A stretch of DNA of 64,000 bases, taken from Chloranthus sessilifolius. Lineage: Eukaryota > Streptophyta > Magnoliopsida > Chloranthales > Chloranthaceae. The translations under genes and the position numbers were made by a program. This document shows positions 22,785-33,365 of the stretch, one piece after another; the stretch's first letter is position 1, and each line of letters opens with the position of its first letter. The stretch covers positions 121,108,331 to 121,172,330 of the forward strand of contig CM037585.1 of NCBI GenBank assembly GCA_021018995.1, given 5' to 3'. The notes beneath the pieces were generated by a model, which was given only the letters and a program-made list of their open reading frames with translations, made no database searches and was not told the origin of the DNA.

Positions 22785-22919
22785 TACCTTTAATTAAAAA
22801 GTTTGTTAATTATATGCAATGATTCCAATGTGGTTTAACATAATTGACTTGATGGAATTTAAACATTTAAAATAATTGAATCAATTGCATAAATGACATC
22901 TCAACTTTAATGATACCTT
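22785..22919 (-). mobile_element. 123-bp foldback insertion (MITE-like or intron) between gag and protease
   Basis: An AT-rich 123-bp block (22791-22913) lies between two TACCTT copies (22785-22790 and 22914-22919), possibly a 6-bp target duplication. Its halves are roughly inverted copies of each other (for example ATGCAATTGATTC and GAATCATTGCAT). Removing the block plus one repeat joins the codons into the expected gag-to-protease reading. On the minus strand the edges also read CAAG|GTATCATT ... TTAAAG|GTACCC, close to splice sites. Confidence 0.7.
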
Positions 22920-22927
22920 GGATTACG

Positions 22928-24212
22928 TCATTCGACGTTTGGGCATCCTGTGCAGTCACCGCATAAGCTCGACCTTGAACTGTAGGTCGCGGCCGACGCA
23001 TAGAGATCGACGAGTCGTCCTTTCTCAACAGCAGGACAATCCTTGATCATGTGACCAACCTGTCCACACCTGAAGCATCCTCCAGTGTTCCGTCGGCAAT
23101 CCTCTGTCTTATGTGGTTTCCCACATCTTGCACACACTGGGGTAGAAACAGGAGAAACAGTTGATCCTCGCGTCGAACCCTGAGCCACAGAAGCTCCACT
23201 CGCAGTAATGCTCCTAGCTCTGAAAGGTTGTCCTGGTGACGAACTCTGCGGTCTCTGATAGGAATACGTCACTGGTCCTGAAGCAACAGCTGGTCTAGAA
23301 TATGCTGGCTAACTAGGGTAAGGAGGAGGTTTAGAGGACCTCGACTTTTTGTTCACCTGCTCTGAAGCACTCTGCTGTCCCTGACCAAACCTATTTTTGT
23401 TTCCCTGCTCTCGCCTCAAGTATTGTTTTTGAATGTCTTCCTCTGCAATAAGGGCCTTGGACATGACGCCCGCATACGTCTCCATTTCTCACATCGACAC
23501 CCTTTCCTGAATGTTCAGCCTCAAACCTCTCTGAAATTTCTGAGCTCTCATCAGCTCAGTGGCCACGTGTAAGGGTGCAAATCAGGAAAGCCTATCAAAT
23601 TCTGCGCCATACTCGCGCACAGACATTTCATTCTGCTTCAACTCAATAAATTGGACTTCCCACTGGTTACGTACGATCTTCGAAAAGTACTGATCGTTGA
23701 ACGTCTCCACGAACTCTGCCCAAGTCCATGGAGTATTGGGGTAGTCCTGCTCTCTCATCCGGGAAACAGACTTCCACCATGGGCTGGCCTCACCCAAAAG
23801 TTTAAAGGATGCCCAACGTACTTTCTCGACATCGGTACACTGCAACACCTCAAAAATTTTCTCGATCTCATCCAGCCATGCCTCGGCCTCCATCGGATCC
23901 GTCTGCCCTGAGAATGTAGGAACTCTCATCCCCCTAAACTCTGCGAATCCTCCTGGCTAATGTCTGGTTGCCAGCATCTCGGTCTGTCGGTCTATGGCAG
24001 AAGTCTGCTGAGCCATGTTGCTGGCCAAGGCTGCCAATACCTAGTCAACATTTCCCCCGTCTTGCCTAGCAGCTCCCAAAGGATCTGCATTAGGGCCAGA
24101 TGCGGCTCGCCCTCTGCCATATGACGGTGCCTACGCCCTCATCTATCTCTTCGATGCGAGCTGTACGAGGTCCCTCTATACCTCGGCCTCTGCCTCTAAA
24201 CCGTGGAGGCAT
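22928..24212 (-). pseudogene. Gypsy-1 gag
   Basis: It starts MPPRFRGRGRG at 24212, just after the primer site. The gag core is 'FSGQTDPMEAEAWLDEIEKIF ... ASPWWKS ... QYFSKIVRNQWE'. Two zinc-knuckle-like motifs follow: 'CARCGKPHKTEDC' and the canonical CCHC 'CFRCGQVGHMIKDC', used for RNA packaging. It is inactivated by a frameshift between 24212 and 23929, by in-frame stops near 23582 (TGA), 23488 (TGA) and 23310 (TAG), and by a frameshift near 23000. Confidence 0.88.
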
Positions 24213-24308
24213 GCTGATCTGTCATTGTTGAAAAATAATAACAAAGATCAGTATTGATTGTTAACACAATCTAATCCCTTAGTCCTAAGACTCTGAACCT
24301 AGAGCCTT

Positions 24309-24320
24309 GCTTTGATACCA
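24309..24320 (-). other. Gypsy-1 primer-binding site
   Basis: The minus strand reads TGGTATCAAAGC two bases after the 5' LTR. It differs by one base from the initiator-Met tRNA complement TGGTATCAGAGC found at 1355-1367. Confidence 0.92.
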
Positions 24321-24322
24321 AC

Positions 24323-26680
24323 TGTGACAACCCGACTTTTCCAATCCCTAAGGTATAGGAAAGGCCGGTTCATCAACTTATTGATTTCTCAATAAGCCAT
24401 AACAAACAGAAGCCGGCAACATATCAAAGATCTAAAGATAGAGGCAAACATAATATAATCCAAAAACAAAAGCTTTGTATAACAAGAGTTATATCACTGT
24501 GAGGAACCAACAAGAACCACCGGTGATGGCCAATCCGATCGCCTAAAATAGTGGTTCACAATAATGGTTCCTCGAGTGATATCAAAAGAACCATAATGAT
24601 GGCTTAGGGCCCAATATGTAAAATAATATCCAAACAAAAGTACCAAAAATAAAGGATCTAAGATCACGGAAAGAACTCCTCAGCTGGTATGTCTGATTCC
24701 TCCTCAGGAATGTAATCGGAGTCCTCTAGATCCTCTGACCCAAGGTCAGTCTCAGCACCTGTGATGTATAGTCGAGGGTGAGCTAACAACCAAGCCCAAT
24801 AGAGGAGACAAATATATTTTCAATTCATTATAAGTAAGGTTTTCAAAGACAGGAATCGGATCAAATATGATTTTCAAATGATGCTTTGCAAACTAAATCT
24901 CCAGTTCTAATCCTGAGTCAAAACTGAAAATATAAATCTGATGTGTTCGAAAATCTTCTGAATTAGCATGCTTCTTGTCTTAAATTTATAACTTAATTTT
25001 ATCTTCTAAATTTCCTATAGCATGAGAGCGGACTACGTAACCGATGGAAAAACCCTACTGACCATCGTCGTTCATGAACCCATTTCTCAAGTGCAACAAG
25101 CCCCTACGCTATGAGGGAAACTTGCGCCAAAGTAAAACCGTCAATACGGTTGGTAGAATCTAGGGCATCGTACGTATGAACCCCAAATCGAATGCAAATG
25201 CTAACACATATCAAGTCTTATTATTCATAACATAATACTGATTTTTCAAAGTTCTGATTCGAAGTTCTGATTCAAAGATTAACTGAGGTTCTGAGGTTCA
25301 AATTTCGAAGTTCTTAGTCATAACAAAGTTTCCAATTTTTCGAATTTGTGTCATACATTTAGAGTTTTATTCATGCTGTGTGCAACATAATTTCCAAGAT
25401 TTATGCTTCTTAAATGAACAGTCAAATCAGGTATACTTATAATTCAATGCAAATTAAATATAGGGTTCCCCTACCTCAACAAAGAATATTCAAAATCATG
25501 CACAAGCAGTCCTCACCAAGGACTCCCAATAGTCAAAACCTACATATATTAACACTCTCAATGTTAATATAGAACCCAAAAATCAACCAAAAGCTTGCAG
25601 ATTAAAAATTCAACAAAAATTTCAAATGCCTGAAACAGGACAGAATTCGACCCTCGAATTCAAATTCTTGGGTCGAATTTGAAATTCGATGGTCGAATTC
25701 AATTTTGACCCTCGAAATTTCAAAACTGATCATCAGTCACAAAACCCTGAAAATTGACCCTCGATTTCCAATTCGATGGTTGATTTCAAATTCGACCCTC
25801 GAATTGGAAATCGACCCTCGATTTTCAGAAACTGCTTGAGACACAAAAAAAAAACACAATTCGACTGTCGATTTTCAAATCGATGGTCGAATTCCATTTT
25901 CGAACCTCGATTTGAAAATCGACCCTCGAATTTCTCTGGTTCTGTGGCTGTCAACTTTTCATGTCCAGATTCTTTTTCTCTTATTCAATCACAGCCATCT
26001 GATCTTATTTAAACACAAAACATACTATTCTAAACAATCATAATTTAAAGGACACAAGAAGGCTTTTGAAGCCTACCTCTTGTAGCTTAAATCGTTGCTT
26101 CCGTTGCACCGATTCACGCACCGAAAGCAATCTCCAAGCTCAATGGTTCAGATCATCAAATCAGTCCATATTCATAAAGAGGTAGACATGTCTCATCCAT
26201 AACAAAATCACAGAGAACTTCTCACCTTCCACATCTCTTTTCTCTTTCAATATATCAAACTGATCCGAAAACAAGCACAAGGCTAACTAATGGTTGAGAT
26301 GGGGAGAGGAGCTCTCAAGCTTTCTAGATCTAGGAACAAAATGAGGCAAGGTTTATAAGCTTAATTTCTAACGAGAGAGAGAAGTGAAACTTCTTTTTCA
26401 CTCTCTCTTATAACCAAAAGCCAAGCAATACAAATATCTAGATTTTATAATTTACAACTTATCCACTTAAGTTGAAAATGTATCTGGTGTTAAACACAAA
26501 CACCAACCCTATTGTGTAAGTCATCGCTTACATAACTTACACACATCTTCTGACAAAGTCCTTTTGCCACAAGTCTTATCATAGCCTTAGCTTACCAAAA
26601 TCAAAAAATATTCAACAATATTTTTCAGACACGCTTACCGAGGTAAATGAAAAATAGGTCAAAATATCAGGGATATTACA
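24323..26680 (-). mobile_element. Gypsy-1 5' LTR
   Basis: On the plus strand it starts TGTGACAACCCG and ends GGGATATTACA; it is complete at 2358 bp. Contents parallel the 3' LTR: the 'GTGATGTATAGTCGAGGGTG' block (24760), the 'CCCCTACCTCAAC' block (25468) and a TCGACCCTCGA array (25641-25935), which here is fuller than in the 3' LTR. Confidence 0.93.
25641..25935. repeat. TCGACCCTCGAATT palindrome array (5' LTR copy)
   Basis: Same array as 12545-12815, with extra units at 25641-25690 that have decayed to non-motif sequence in the 3' LTR. Confidence 0.9.
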
Positions 26681-26992
26681 TTTCTATTGTGTTTCTGAAA
26701 TCTGGTTGGAAGGATATCTGTATTATATCCCTTGTTAGAAAAGTTTTTATTTCAGGTTTCTTCTTATCTGTCTGGGTCGCAGCTCGAGATCCAAGTGCAT
26801 GGATTTTGGGTCGTGACAATAGGTGACATCGAAATCCTAAAATTTTCATTCCATCGTGAAGATCATGTCGAGGTGATAAAAAAAGCTATATAATATGCTA
26901 TAATAAGATAAATACACCAAAAGCTATCACGCTTTAAATTTAGTTCTATCATTACCATCGATCGAAAATCCAATGTTAAGATTATCATGCAA
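26681..26992. mobile_element. Old LTR fragments between Gypsy-1 and S2
   Basis: 26681-26818 ends GGGTCGTGACA and in reverse reads TGTCACGACCCAAAAT, matching the first 16 bases at 9520; the two fragments could be the two ends of one old insertion, but they diverge beyond that. From about 26824 a new AT-rich segment begins that continues after S2 at 29931. Confidence 0.45.
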
Positions 26993-27699
26993 TGTGGCAG
27001 CCCGCATTTTCCCGACCTAAAATTTTGAGATATATATATTTTTTTCATCCTAAGCCCAATGGGAAAACTCGGACCGCCAGATCGTAGACCACAATCTGAT
27101 ACAGAAAACTTGGCACATCCATAAATAAATAGAAATCAAAGCAATTATTATATATGACATAATTAAAACCTCCAGATCTAAAATCCAAAAAGAACAAAAC
27201 TAAATAAACACCAGTGATGACCAACCATCACCTAACAATGGTGTACACTAGTACGAATGTATCAAAACTTAACTCACCAAATCCCCAAAGCACAATTCTA
27301 CGATCCCTGAACATAGTACAAATTCTTGTGCGAAAGCTCCCAACCTACACCTATGACTTATAGTCGGGGTGAGCTAACAACTAAGCTCAGTAGAGGATAA
27401 ACAATATAAATTCACATTTAACATTTCAAAACATAGCTTCAACCAAGGGTCAAAAACATCATTTAATTTTTGCTTCCAAAACTTAATCATTCCCTATCTT
27501 TTCAAACACATTTTTCAAGGCATTCATCAATTTCTTCTATTTCAAAACTCAACCTTAAACATTTAACTTTACCATGATATTCCATCCAAAAGTACACATA
27601 TCAAAAAAAATCTTAAAACAACTATACTTATCCAAAAATATCCGAGATTTCACACACATTCCAAATAACGTCGAATTTGCAAACACAAACTCAAACAAC

Positions 27700-28085
27700 A
27701 CAAGGGTGTTCCAAGTTTCCAAGGGTGTTCAATGTTTACAAAGTGTCCAAGGGATGCAACGATGTTCAATGGTATCCAAAGGTATCCAATGATTCCAAAG
27801 TGTCCAAAGGATGCAATCATGTCCAAGGGTGTCCAAAGGTGTTCAATGATTCCAAGGTGTCCAAGGGTGTTCAATGTTTCCAAAGTGTGTCCAATGTTTC
27901 TAAAGTGTCCAAGTGATGCAATAATGTCCAAAGGTGTCCAATGATTCCAAGGTGTCCAAGGGATGCAATGATGTCCAAGGGATGCAATGATGTTCCAAGG
28001 GATGCATATACAGCGTATGTATGAATGCGTGTACAGATAGGCCGCCATACCTGCCCAAGGGATGCAGTCAAAGAATCCAAAGGAT
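27700..28085. repeat. Minisatellite of about 10-20 bp units in S2
   Basis: Many variants of GTGTCCAAGGGATGCAATGA and GTGTTCAATGTTTCCAAA repeat with changing order. The spacing and sequence vary and there is no constant repeat/unique spacer pattern, so it is not a CRISPR array. Confidence 0.9.
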
Positions 28086-28744
28086 TCATAATGCAAATGC
28101 AAATGTCAAAAGTCTAAGCGTCGTTGAGTAAATCACAGTTCCAAGGGTATCAAAATGATTCACGAGTGTCACCAGCGATCTCAAGATCTTACTTTCAAAA
28201 CACGAGTCAAGCTCAACAATATCAAAGGTTATCTAGAATCGAACGTTATCACATGCATAATCACAATTTCACGAGTTCATATTCTAAATCATAAGACTCC
28301 AATTCTAACATATCCAACTCCGATCAACTCATCATATTCATGCAAACACATCTAATACTATGAATCAAGTCATATATATAAATTTAGGTCGAGTTTCCCC
28401 TACCTTACTTGTGAAGCCAAGCAAGGTCCTAACCATGGCCTTCTGCCTCAATCTATATCACAAGCACACAATGGTGCATCAAAGATCAACTCTACTCACT
28501 AATAAATTATATGCATTTAAGTATTTTCTCAAAACCAAGGTTGAAACGGATAAATTCATGCTAATATAAAATTTGATGCAACATTCCCCCTAAATTTTAA
28601 CCTTTAAAACTTTAGATTCATGAGTTAGTCAAAACACAAAAATTGTAGAGCTCATCGTCCTCTTTCGAACGCCGTAAGAATTGCATAAATCGGATTTTGG
28701 AGTAAAAAGTTACAGCCGAAATACTGAAACAGTATCGGCGAGCC

Positions 28745-28910
28745 CAATCAAAATCGTTCGAACGATTTAAAATCGATCGAACGGTTTCTAATTTCGTTCG
28801 AACAATTTTCAAAACTGATCGAACAGTTTTCAAACCGACCAGAAACCTTCAGATTTTACTCTTGACGAAATCGTTTGATCGATTTCTAATTTCGATCGAA
28901 CGGTTTCGTC
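28745..28910. repeat. TTCGAACGATT / ATCGATCGAACGG array in S2
   Basis: Around six palindromic motifs built on TTCGAA and ATCGATCGAA, separated by 8-20 bases, directly follow the shared cassette. Confidence 0.85.
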
Positions 28911-29519
28911 AGATTTCACCCAAAATCGGGTTCAAGCATCTCTAACTCATTTCTCTTTAAATCTTAACCCATTTTCTTCAAATCTCCCACTCATAATCTA
29001 ACTAAGGATTAATCTACATACAAATCACAGCTTAAATAAAAAATTTTACCTTTAATCCAACGATTTTCTCCCCTATCGGATCATCTTCTTCCTAGCAAGC
29101 AAATGGGTTTCCAAATCCCTTTTGATCTTTCCAAGCCCCACGATTTTCATAATTTCGACACGATCGTTAGGTGGTCATCCACACATGTTTCGTACAAACC
29201 TCACTACGATTTAGCCGATCAAAACACACCATTCTCTTTGCAAGGAAAATGGGTTTTCAAAACCCGCATCGATCTCCTATGAGCTCCACGCACACGATCA
29301 AGCCAACACAATCGTAGACAATCCTTCATGAAATTATTCACTTCACATAAACGCCACCATGATCAAGTGAATTAACCCTATGGATTCAAGAAAAACTCTT
29401 TCTCTTCTCCCAAACCCTTCTCTTTCCTTTCTCTCTCTCTAACTCACAAAACCCCACAAATGTTTACAACCGGGTATGGCTTCTAAATGAAGCTTGCTTT
29501 GTCTTATAAAAAGGGTCGG

Positions 29520-29690
29520 TTCCCATGCGAAACACAAACACACCCCTTGGGTGTTATTTCTTAATCACATAAGGTGTTTGGCTCTGATTCTCATGCGAAG
29601 CACAAACACACCTCTTGGGTATTATTTCTTAATCACATAAGGTGTTTGGCTCCGATTCCCATGCGAAATACAAACACATTTCACTTGTAT
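29520..29690. repeat. 68-bp tandem repeat in S2
   Basis: About two and a half copies with period 68 (anchor word CATGCGAA at 29524, 29592 and 29660). Confidence 0.9.
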
Positions 29691-29930
29691 GTTTTACTTC
29701 TTATCCAAGGACTTAAGCTTGGTGTTAAGTTGATACGCCGTACCTCAATATATGTCATCACATCAACTGATCACTTATCATTCTTTAGATCTCTTCTTTC
29801 TTATCCACCACAAGTTAACTGAACTCATACTAATGTTTTATTATTTTATCCTCTTCAGCATACGACTCGTCGGGCACGCACATCAAGACATATTGTTCAA
29901 AGGGCCAAATTTTTTAGATGTTACATGCAA

Positions 29931-30628
29931 TGACTTTTTGGTCATAATATATCAAGGATAGAGTACTTGAAACTCCGCCAAAAGATAATAATGATTCAGG
30001 ATACCAAACCATGAATTGGGTATGAATCCGAGTAACACCACTGACGTCCGTTCTGAAAGCCTACAAATGTCTAATGAACACGTTCGTAGAGTACCCAAAA
30101 TACGAACGTCTATCCTGAACTTGCAAATGTCCGTCGTGAAACTTACGGTTGTCCGTTCGGCATGGATCTCAACCGATTAGAACCATATCCAATCGATTTG
30201 GGGTTAGTTACTCCACATAAATTAGGGCTTGGGTAGGGTTGGACCTTCCTGTCAGTTTTTCAGCACCGTCCGGCTGGTGGTTCACCGATGGCGGTTCACC
30301 AATGGCAGTCAAACAAAAGGAAGATTACAAAAAATTACACAAGAATAAAGTCACCGTTTTAATAGAAAAGTAAATTACAAGATTTTAGGGCTGAATTAGT
30401 ATTAAATAAAACAAGAATATAGATTAGATTTTAGGGCTTAATTAGTTTTAAATAAAATAAGAATATAGATTAGATTTTAGGGCTTAATTAGTTTTAAACC
30501 CATCAATGCACGATCAAACACATCTTATGTGATGGGATCTGAGAAGAATAGAGGGAATTAATGGGTACCCACTTGTTGAAGCGTGAACGGTTGATCTTGC
30601 GGCAGTTTGGGTTGAAGAGAACGATACC
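29931..30628. mobile_element. Outer old LTR segment with 46-bp tandem repeats
   Basis: With S2 and S3 removed this joins 26824-26992 on the left and 47814-48320 on the right, and the whole ends GGGTTGTTACA at 48320, an LTR-type end. A 46-bp unit repeats about 2.6 times at 30381-30500 (anchor GATTTTAGGGCT). No coding. Confidence 0.6.
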
Positions 30629-31072
30629 TGATCTGTGTCGAAATATGACTATATTTCACACCCTAATACCAACATTTGATTATTCGATGAAGGTAATCTG
30701 ACCATTGTTGTGTAGTTTTAGTGGTTTCAGGTGTTCTTGATTGTTAGATCTTGGAGGAGTATAAATTAGCATAATTAAAGACAACAAGGAAGCGTTAAAC
30801 CATGAAGCCAACAGAAGCACTGAAATCTGTGAAAAGATCCAATTGATCCAATTATTGCTGAAGAGAACTAAATATGCCACAAGTCTAACTCAATCGATTG
30901 AGTTCTGAAAATCAATCGATTGAATTTAAGACATTTGGAGCTTGCCATTCTCAGATTTTAAGTTCAATCGATTGAGCTGTAAATGGAAGATTTTCAGCCC
31001 GCACCCTATATAAACAAAGCAATATTTAAGGTTCGAAGAGTCTTCTTTTTTGGGGGGTCCTCTTGGGCTGAG
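30629..31072 (+). mobile_element. Solo LTR S3 (Athila type), left part, TSD ATACC
   Basis: It starts TGATCTGTGTCGAAATATGA and continues at 46937 after Athila-1; the complete S3 ends AACCATCA at 47808. ATACC flanks both ends (30624-30628 and 47809-47813). It holds CAATCGATTGA palindromes (30889-30985) and, about 20 bases later, the TATA box CCTATATAAAC (31004-31014). Confidence 0.93.
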
Positions 31073-32845
31073 TGATGAGTAGTGAAATATGATGATATTT
31101 CACCCCTAAATACCTATATTTAGCCGTCCGATGAAGGCTATCTGATATGAATTACTAGATTTGAAGTGTTTCAGGTAAATACAATTCAAATGCAGAAAAT
31201 AGCCCAAGAATTCTGAAAATAATGTCAAAACACTGCAACTTTGGATCATCGAGAACTTGGTGCGACTTGCAGCTCCATTTGGACCATCAAGATGTTCGAT
31301 TCACGAAATTGCCTAAACACAAAAGTTGTAGAGTTTTCTGTCAGCTTTCCAACGCTGCAAGCATCTTGTCAATCCGAGTTCGGAGTAGAAAGATATGGCC
31401 GAAATACCAAAGCAGTGTCTGATACAAAAGTGGGCTGGAATTCACGAAAATCTGGGATGGTCGATGCATCGACCCTTTTGCTCGATTAATCGAGGCACAG
31501 AGAACAGTCTGACATGGAAGTGACTTTAAAGCAGATTTTTGGGGATTCTTTGGAGGGTCGATGTATCGACCCTATAGGGTCGATTAATCGACCCTGACTT
31601 TTCGAGCTGGGACACTTCTGCGACTTGGATACTATTTAAAGCCAAATCAAACACTTCCAGAGTTTAGTTTTTAGAAGAGTATTTTTTTTTTAGACTAGAA
31701 GTAGAGATAGAGAGTTTTTATTATTCCTTTTTTAGAGTTTTATTCCTTTAATTTTTCAGTATTCCTTCCTTCAGTTTATTATTTTTGTTCAATTGATTTC
31801 TACATTAATTTTGTTTTTGAAGATCATCGTACTTTTGGATCAAATAATTTTCTGTTAAAGTTTGAGGTATTTTTAATTCATTAAATTAATGTCATTTTCC
31901 CTTATTTATTTATGTCATTTAACTATAGCATGTGTGGCTAAATTCATAGGGATGGGGATCTAATGATTCCCATCCGAGAGATGTACTTCTAATAATATAA
32001 ATTTAGGATTAAAATATGAGATCTTATTTTATGGTTGTTATGTTATCACGAACGGATGAAATCCTCGCCACTAACTGGGATCGAGTGTGCTGAGCCATGC
32101 CCTGGATCTCAGATCTGTGATGGTAATTTTATTCCAATCATTGTTATATGATCTTTTTGTTTCCATTGTGTGGATCTAATTACGATTATGATCCGGGATC
32201 GAGTGTGCCGAGCCATGCCTTGGATCTTGGATCTGTAATGGTAAGTTTATCTTAATTACTCCCTAATCTGAAATCAAGTGTGCCGAGCCATGCCCTTGAT
32301 TTTAGATCTATGGTGGTATTCTTGTTGAAATTTTCACCCACTTTGGGGATGATTTTTATTTGAACCTGAGATCAAGTGTGCCGAGGCATGCCCTTGATCC
32401 CAGATCTATATATGAAAATCATCTATGAAATTAAGTCCTGATTGCAGGGATGCAACATGGAACCTATCAAGTTTTTGACCATTTATCTTCAATAAAATAT
32501 GTGTTTCAATGATATATCTCATAGTTTAATCCTTAGATTTGTATTATGGGAAGAACAGACCAAAGATGGGAGGATTCAGTGCCTTCATCTTTATCTTCAT
32601 CTTTATCTTTACTTTTGAATTATCAATTAAATTTTAGTTTGTAGTCAGTAATTGTCATCTCACAAAACTAGATCATATTATTGGTAGGGTACTGTTAAAT
32701 CTTAGTGGATTTCTTGAATTACTGTCTTGTCTTTTTAGATCTTCAAAAATAGTCCTCGTGGGAACGATCTTATACTCTGCACCCACTATATACAATCTGA
32801 TTCATGCGCTTGCGAGTAAAACATCATAATTAAAAATTCTCATCA
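31073..32845 (+). mobile_element. Athila-1 5' LTR
   Basis: It runs from TGATGAGTAGTG to AATTCTCATCA (1773 bp). In order it carries the shared 90-bp cassette (31300-31425), palindromes GGTCGATGCATCGACC and CTCGATTAATCGAG (31459-31604), the TATA box CTATTTAAAG (31632-31641, 28 bases after the array), and four hairpin repeats (32070-32410). Confidence 0.95.
32070..32410 (+). repeat. Four degenerate ~100-bp repeats, each with a stem-loop (5' LTR)
   Basis: Each copy contains ATCAAG-TGTGCCGAGCCATGCC-CTTGAT or a variant, in which the flanks pair into a stem of up to 11 bp and the loop is nearly constant. Downstream of the TATA box, they would be transcribed. The 3' LTR has the same four at 46165-46510. 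Confidence 0.85.
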
Positions 32846-32851
32846 AGTTTT

Positions 32852-32869
32852 TGGCGCCATTGCCGGGGA
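32852..32869 (+). other. Athila-1 primer-binding site (tRNA-Asp type)
   Basis: TGGCGCCATTGCCGGGGA, six bases after the LTR, is the hallmark Athila primer site complementary to the 3' end of tRNA-Asp. Confidence 0.93.
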
Positions 32870-32970
32870 CTAAATTAGGAAAATCTGAATTTTTAGTAGA
32901 CAGTAAATTTTAGGAATTTTCGGGGATTAAAATAGTATTTCTGCTAATAAAAAAATATATATATATATTT

Positions 32971-33150
32971 CTGTCGATTAATCGAGTATACTACTCGATC
33001 AATCGACTCTATCTCGATCGATCGAGATTCCTACTCGATCAATCGAGATTTCGAAAAAAAAAAAAAAAAAATTTATCTTCCTCTGTTCTTTGTCAATTAA
33101 TCGAGCATACCACTCGATTAATCGACCACTGTCTCGATTGATCGAGATTC
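32971..33150. repeat. Palindrome array in the Athila-1 leader
   Basis: Motifs TCGATTAATCGA, CTCGATCAATCGA and CTCGATCGATCGAG recur between the primer site and the gag start (ATG 33366). An internal run of A (33055-33070) separates two groups. Confidence 0.85.
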
Positions 33151-33365
33151 AAAATTTTTTTTAATTAATTAAAAAATAAATAAAAATTCTTGAGGTTTTC
33201 CTGCCTAAAACCTCCACTCTGTGCGTCATTTGCATGCACACTAGGTCTTCTAAAGAAAAAACTTTATAGCCTTTAAATTCTGAGATCGAATGTACTTGCC
33301 GGTCAAATTGTAAGGACGCTAGATCAAGGCAAAAATTCTCTAGTGAATCATCCACTGAAGTCAAT

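Larger units (their letters stand above)
11233..26680 (-). mobile_element. Gypsy-1: near-complete Tekay/Del-like chromovirus
   Basis: Read on the minus strand the order is 5' LTR (24323-26680), primer site (24309-24320), gag, protease, RT, RNase H, integrase, chromodomain, an extra ORF, polypurine tract (13558-13571) and 3' LTR (11233-13557). The PR-RT-RH-INT order makes it Ty3/gypsy, and the C-terminal chromodomain plus initiator-Met primer site fit the Tekay/Del clade. Solo LTR S1 was inserted later, between the chromodomain and the extra ORF. The two LTRs are very similar by eye, with scattered mostly C/T differences and one diverged patch (12505-12560 against 25626-25690). Confidence 0.9.
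26993..29925 (-). mobile_element. Solo LTR S2 (chromovirus type) with TSD TGCAA
   Basis: It starts TGTGGCAGCCCG and ends AGATGTTACA, with perfect TGCAA duplications at 26988-26992 and 29926-29930. Inside are a minisatellite (27700-28085), the 'TTTCCCCTACCTTAC' block (28394), the shared 90-bp cassette (28618-28740), a TTCGAACGATTT/ATCGATCGAACGG array (28745-28910) and a 68-bp tandem repeat (29520-29690). Confidence 0.95.

Noticed and set aside
9520..26818. A single DNA transposon with 16-bp inverted ends TGTCACGACCCAAAAT spanning Gypsy-1
   Set aside because: The ends match for 16 bases only, no target duplication was found, and TGTCACGACC is a common gypsy LTR edge. Left as two old LTR fragments.
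27700..28085. CRISPR-like look of the S2 minisatellite
   Set aside because: Units vary in length and sequence, spacers are not unique, and the context is a plant LTR.
28618..28833. Minus-strand frame within S2
   Set aside because: It covers the shared cassette and palindromes; no domain and no conservation of frame among the seven cassette copies.
32852..32869. Possible tRNA gene fragments at primer-binding sites
   Set aside because: Only the 12-18 bases complementary to tRNA 3' ends are present; no cloverleaf. I recognised no tRNA or rRNA gene in the window.
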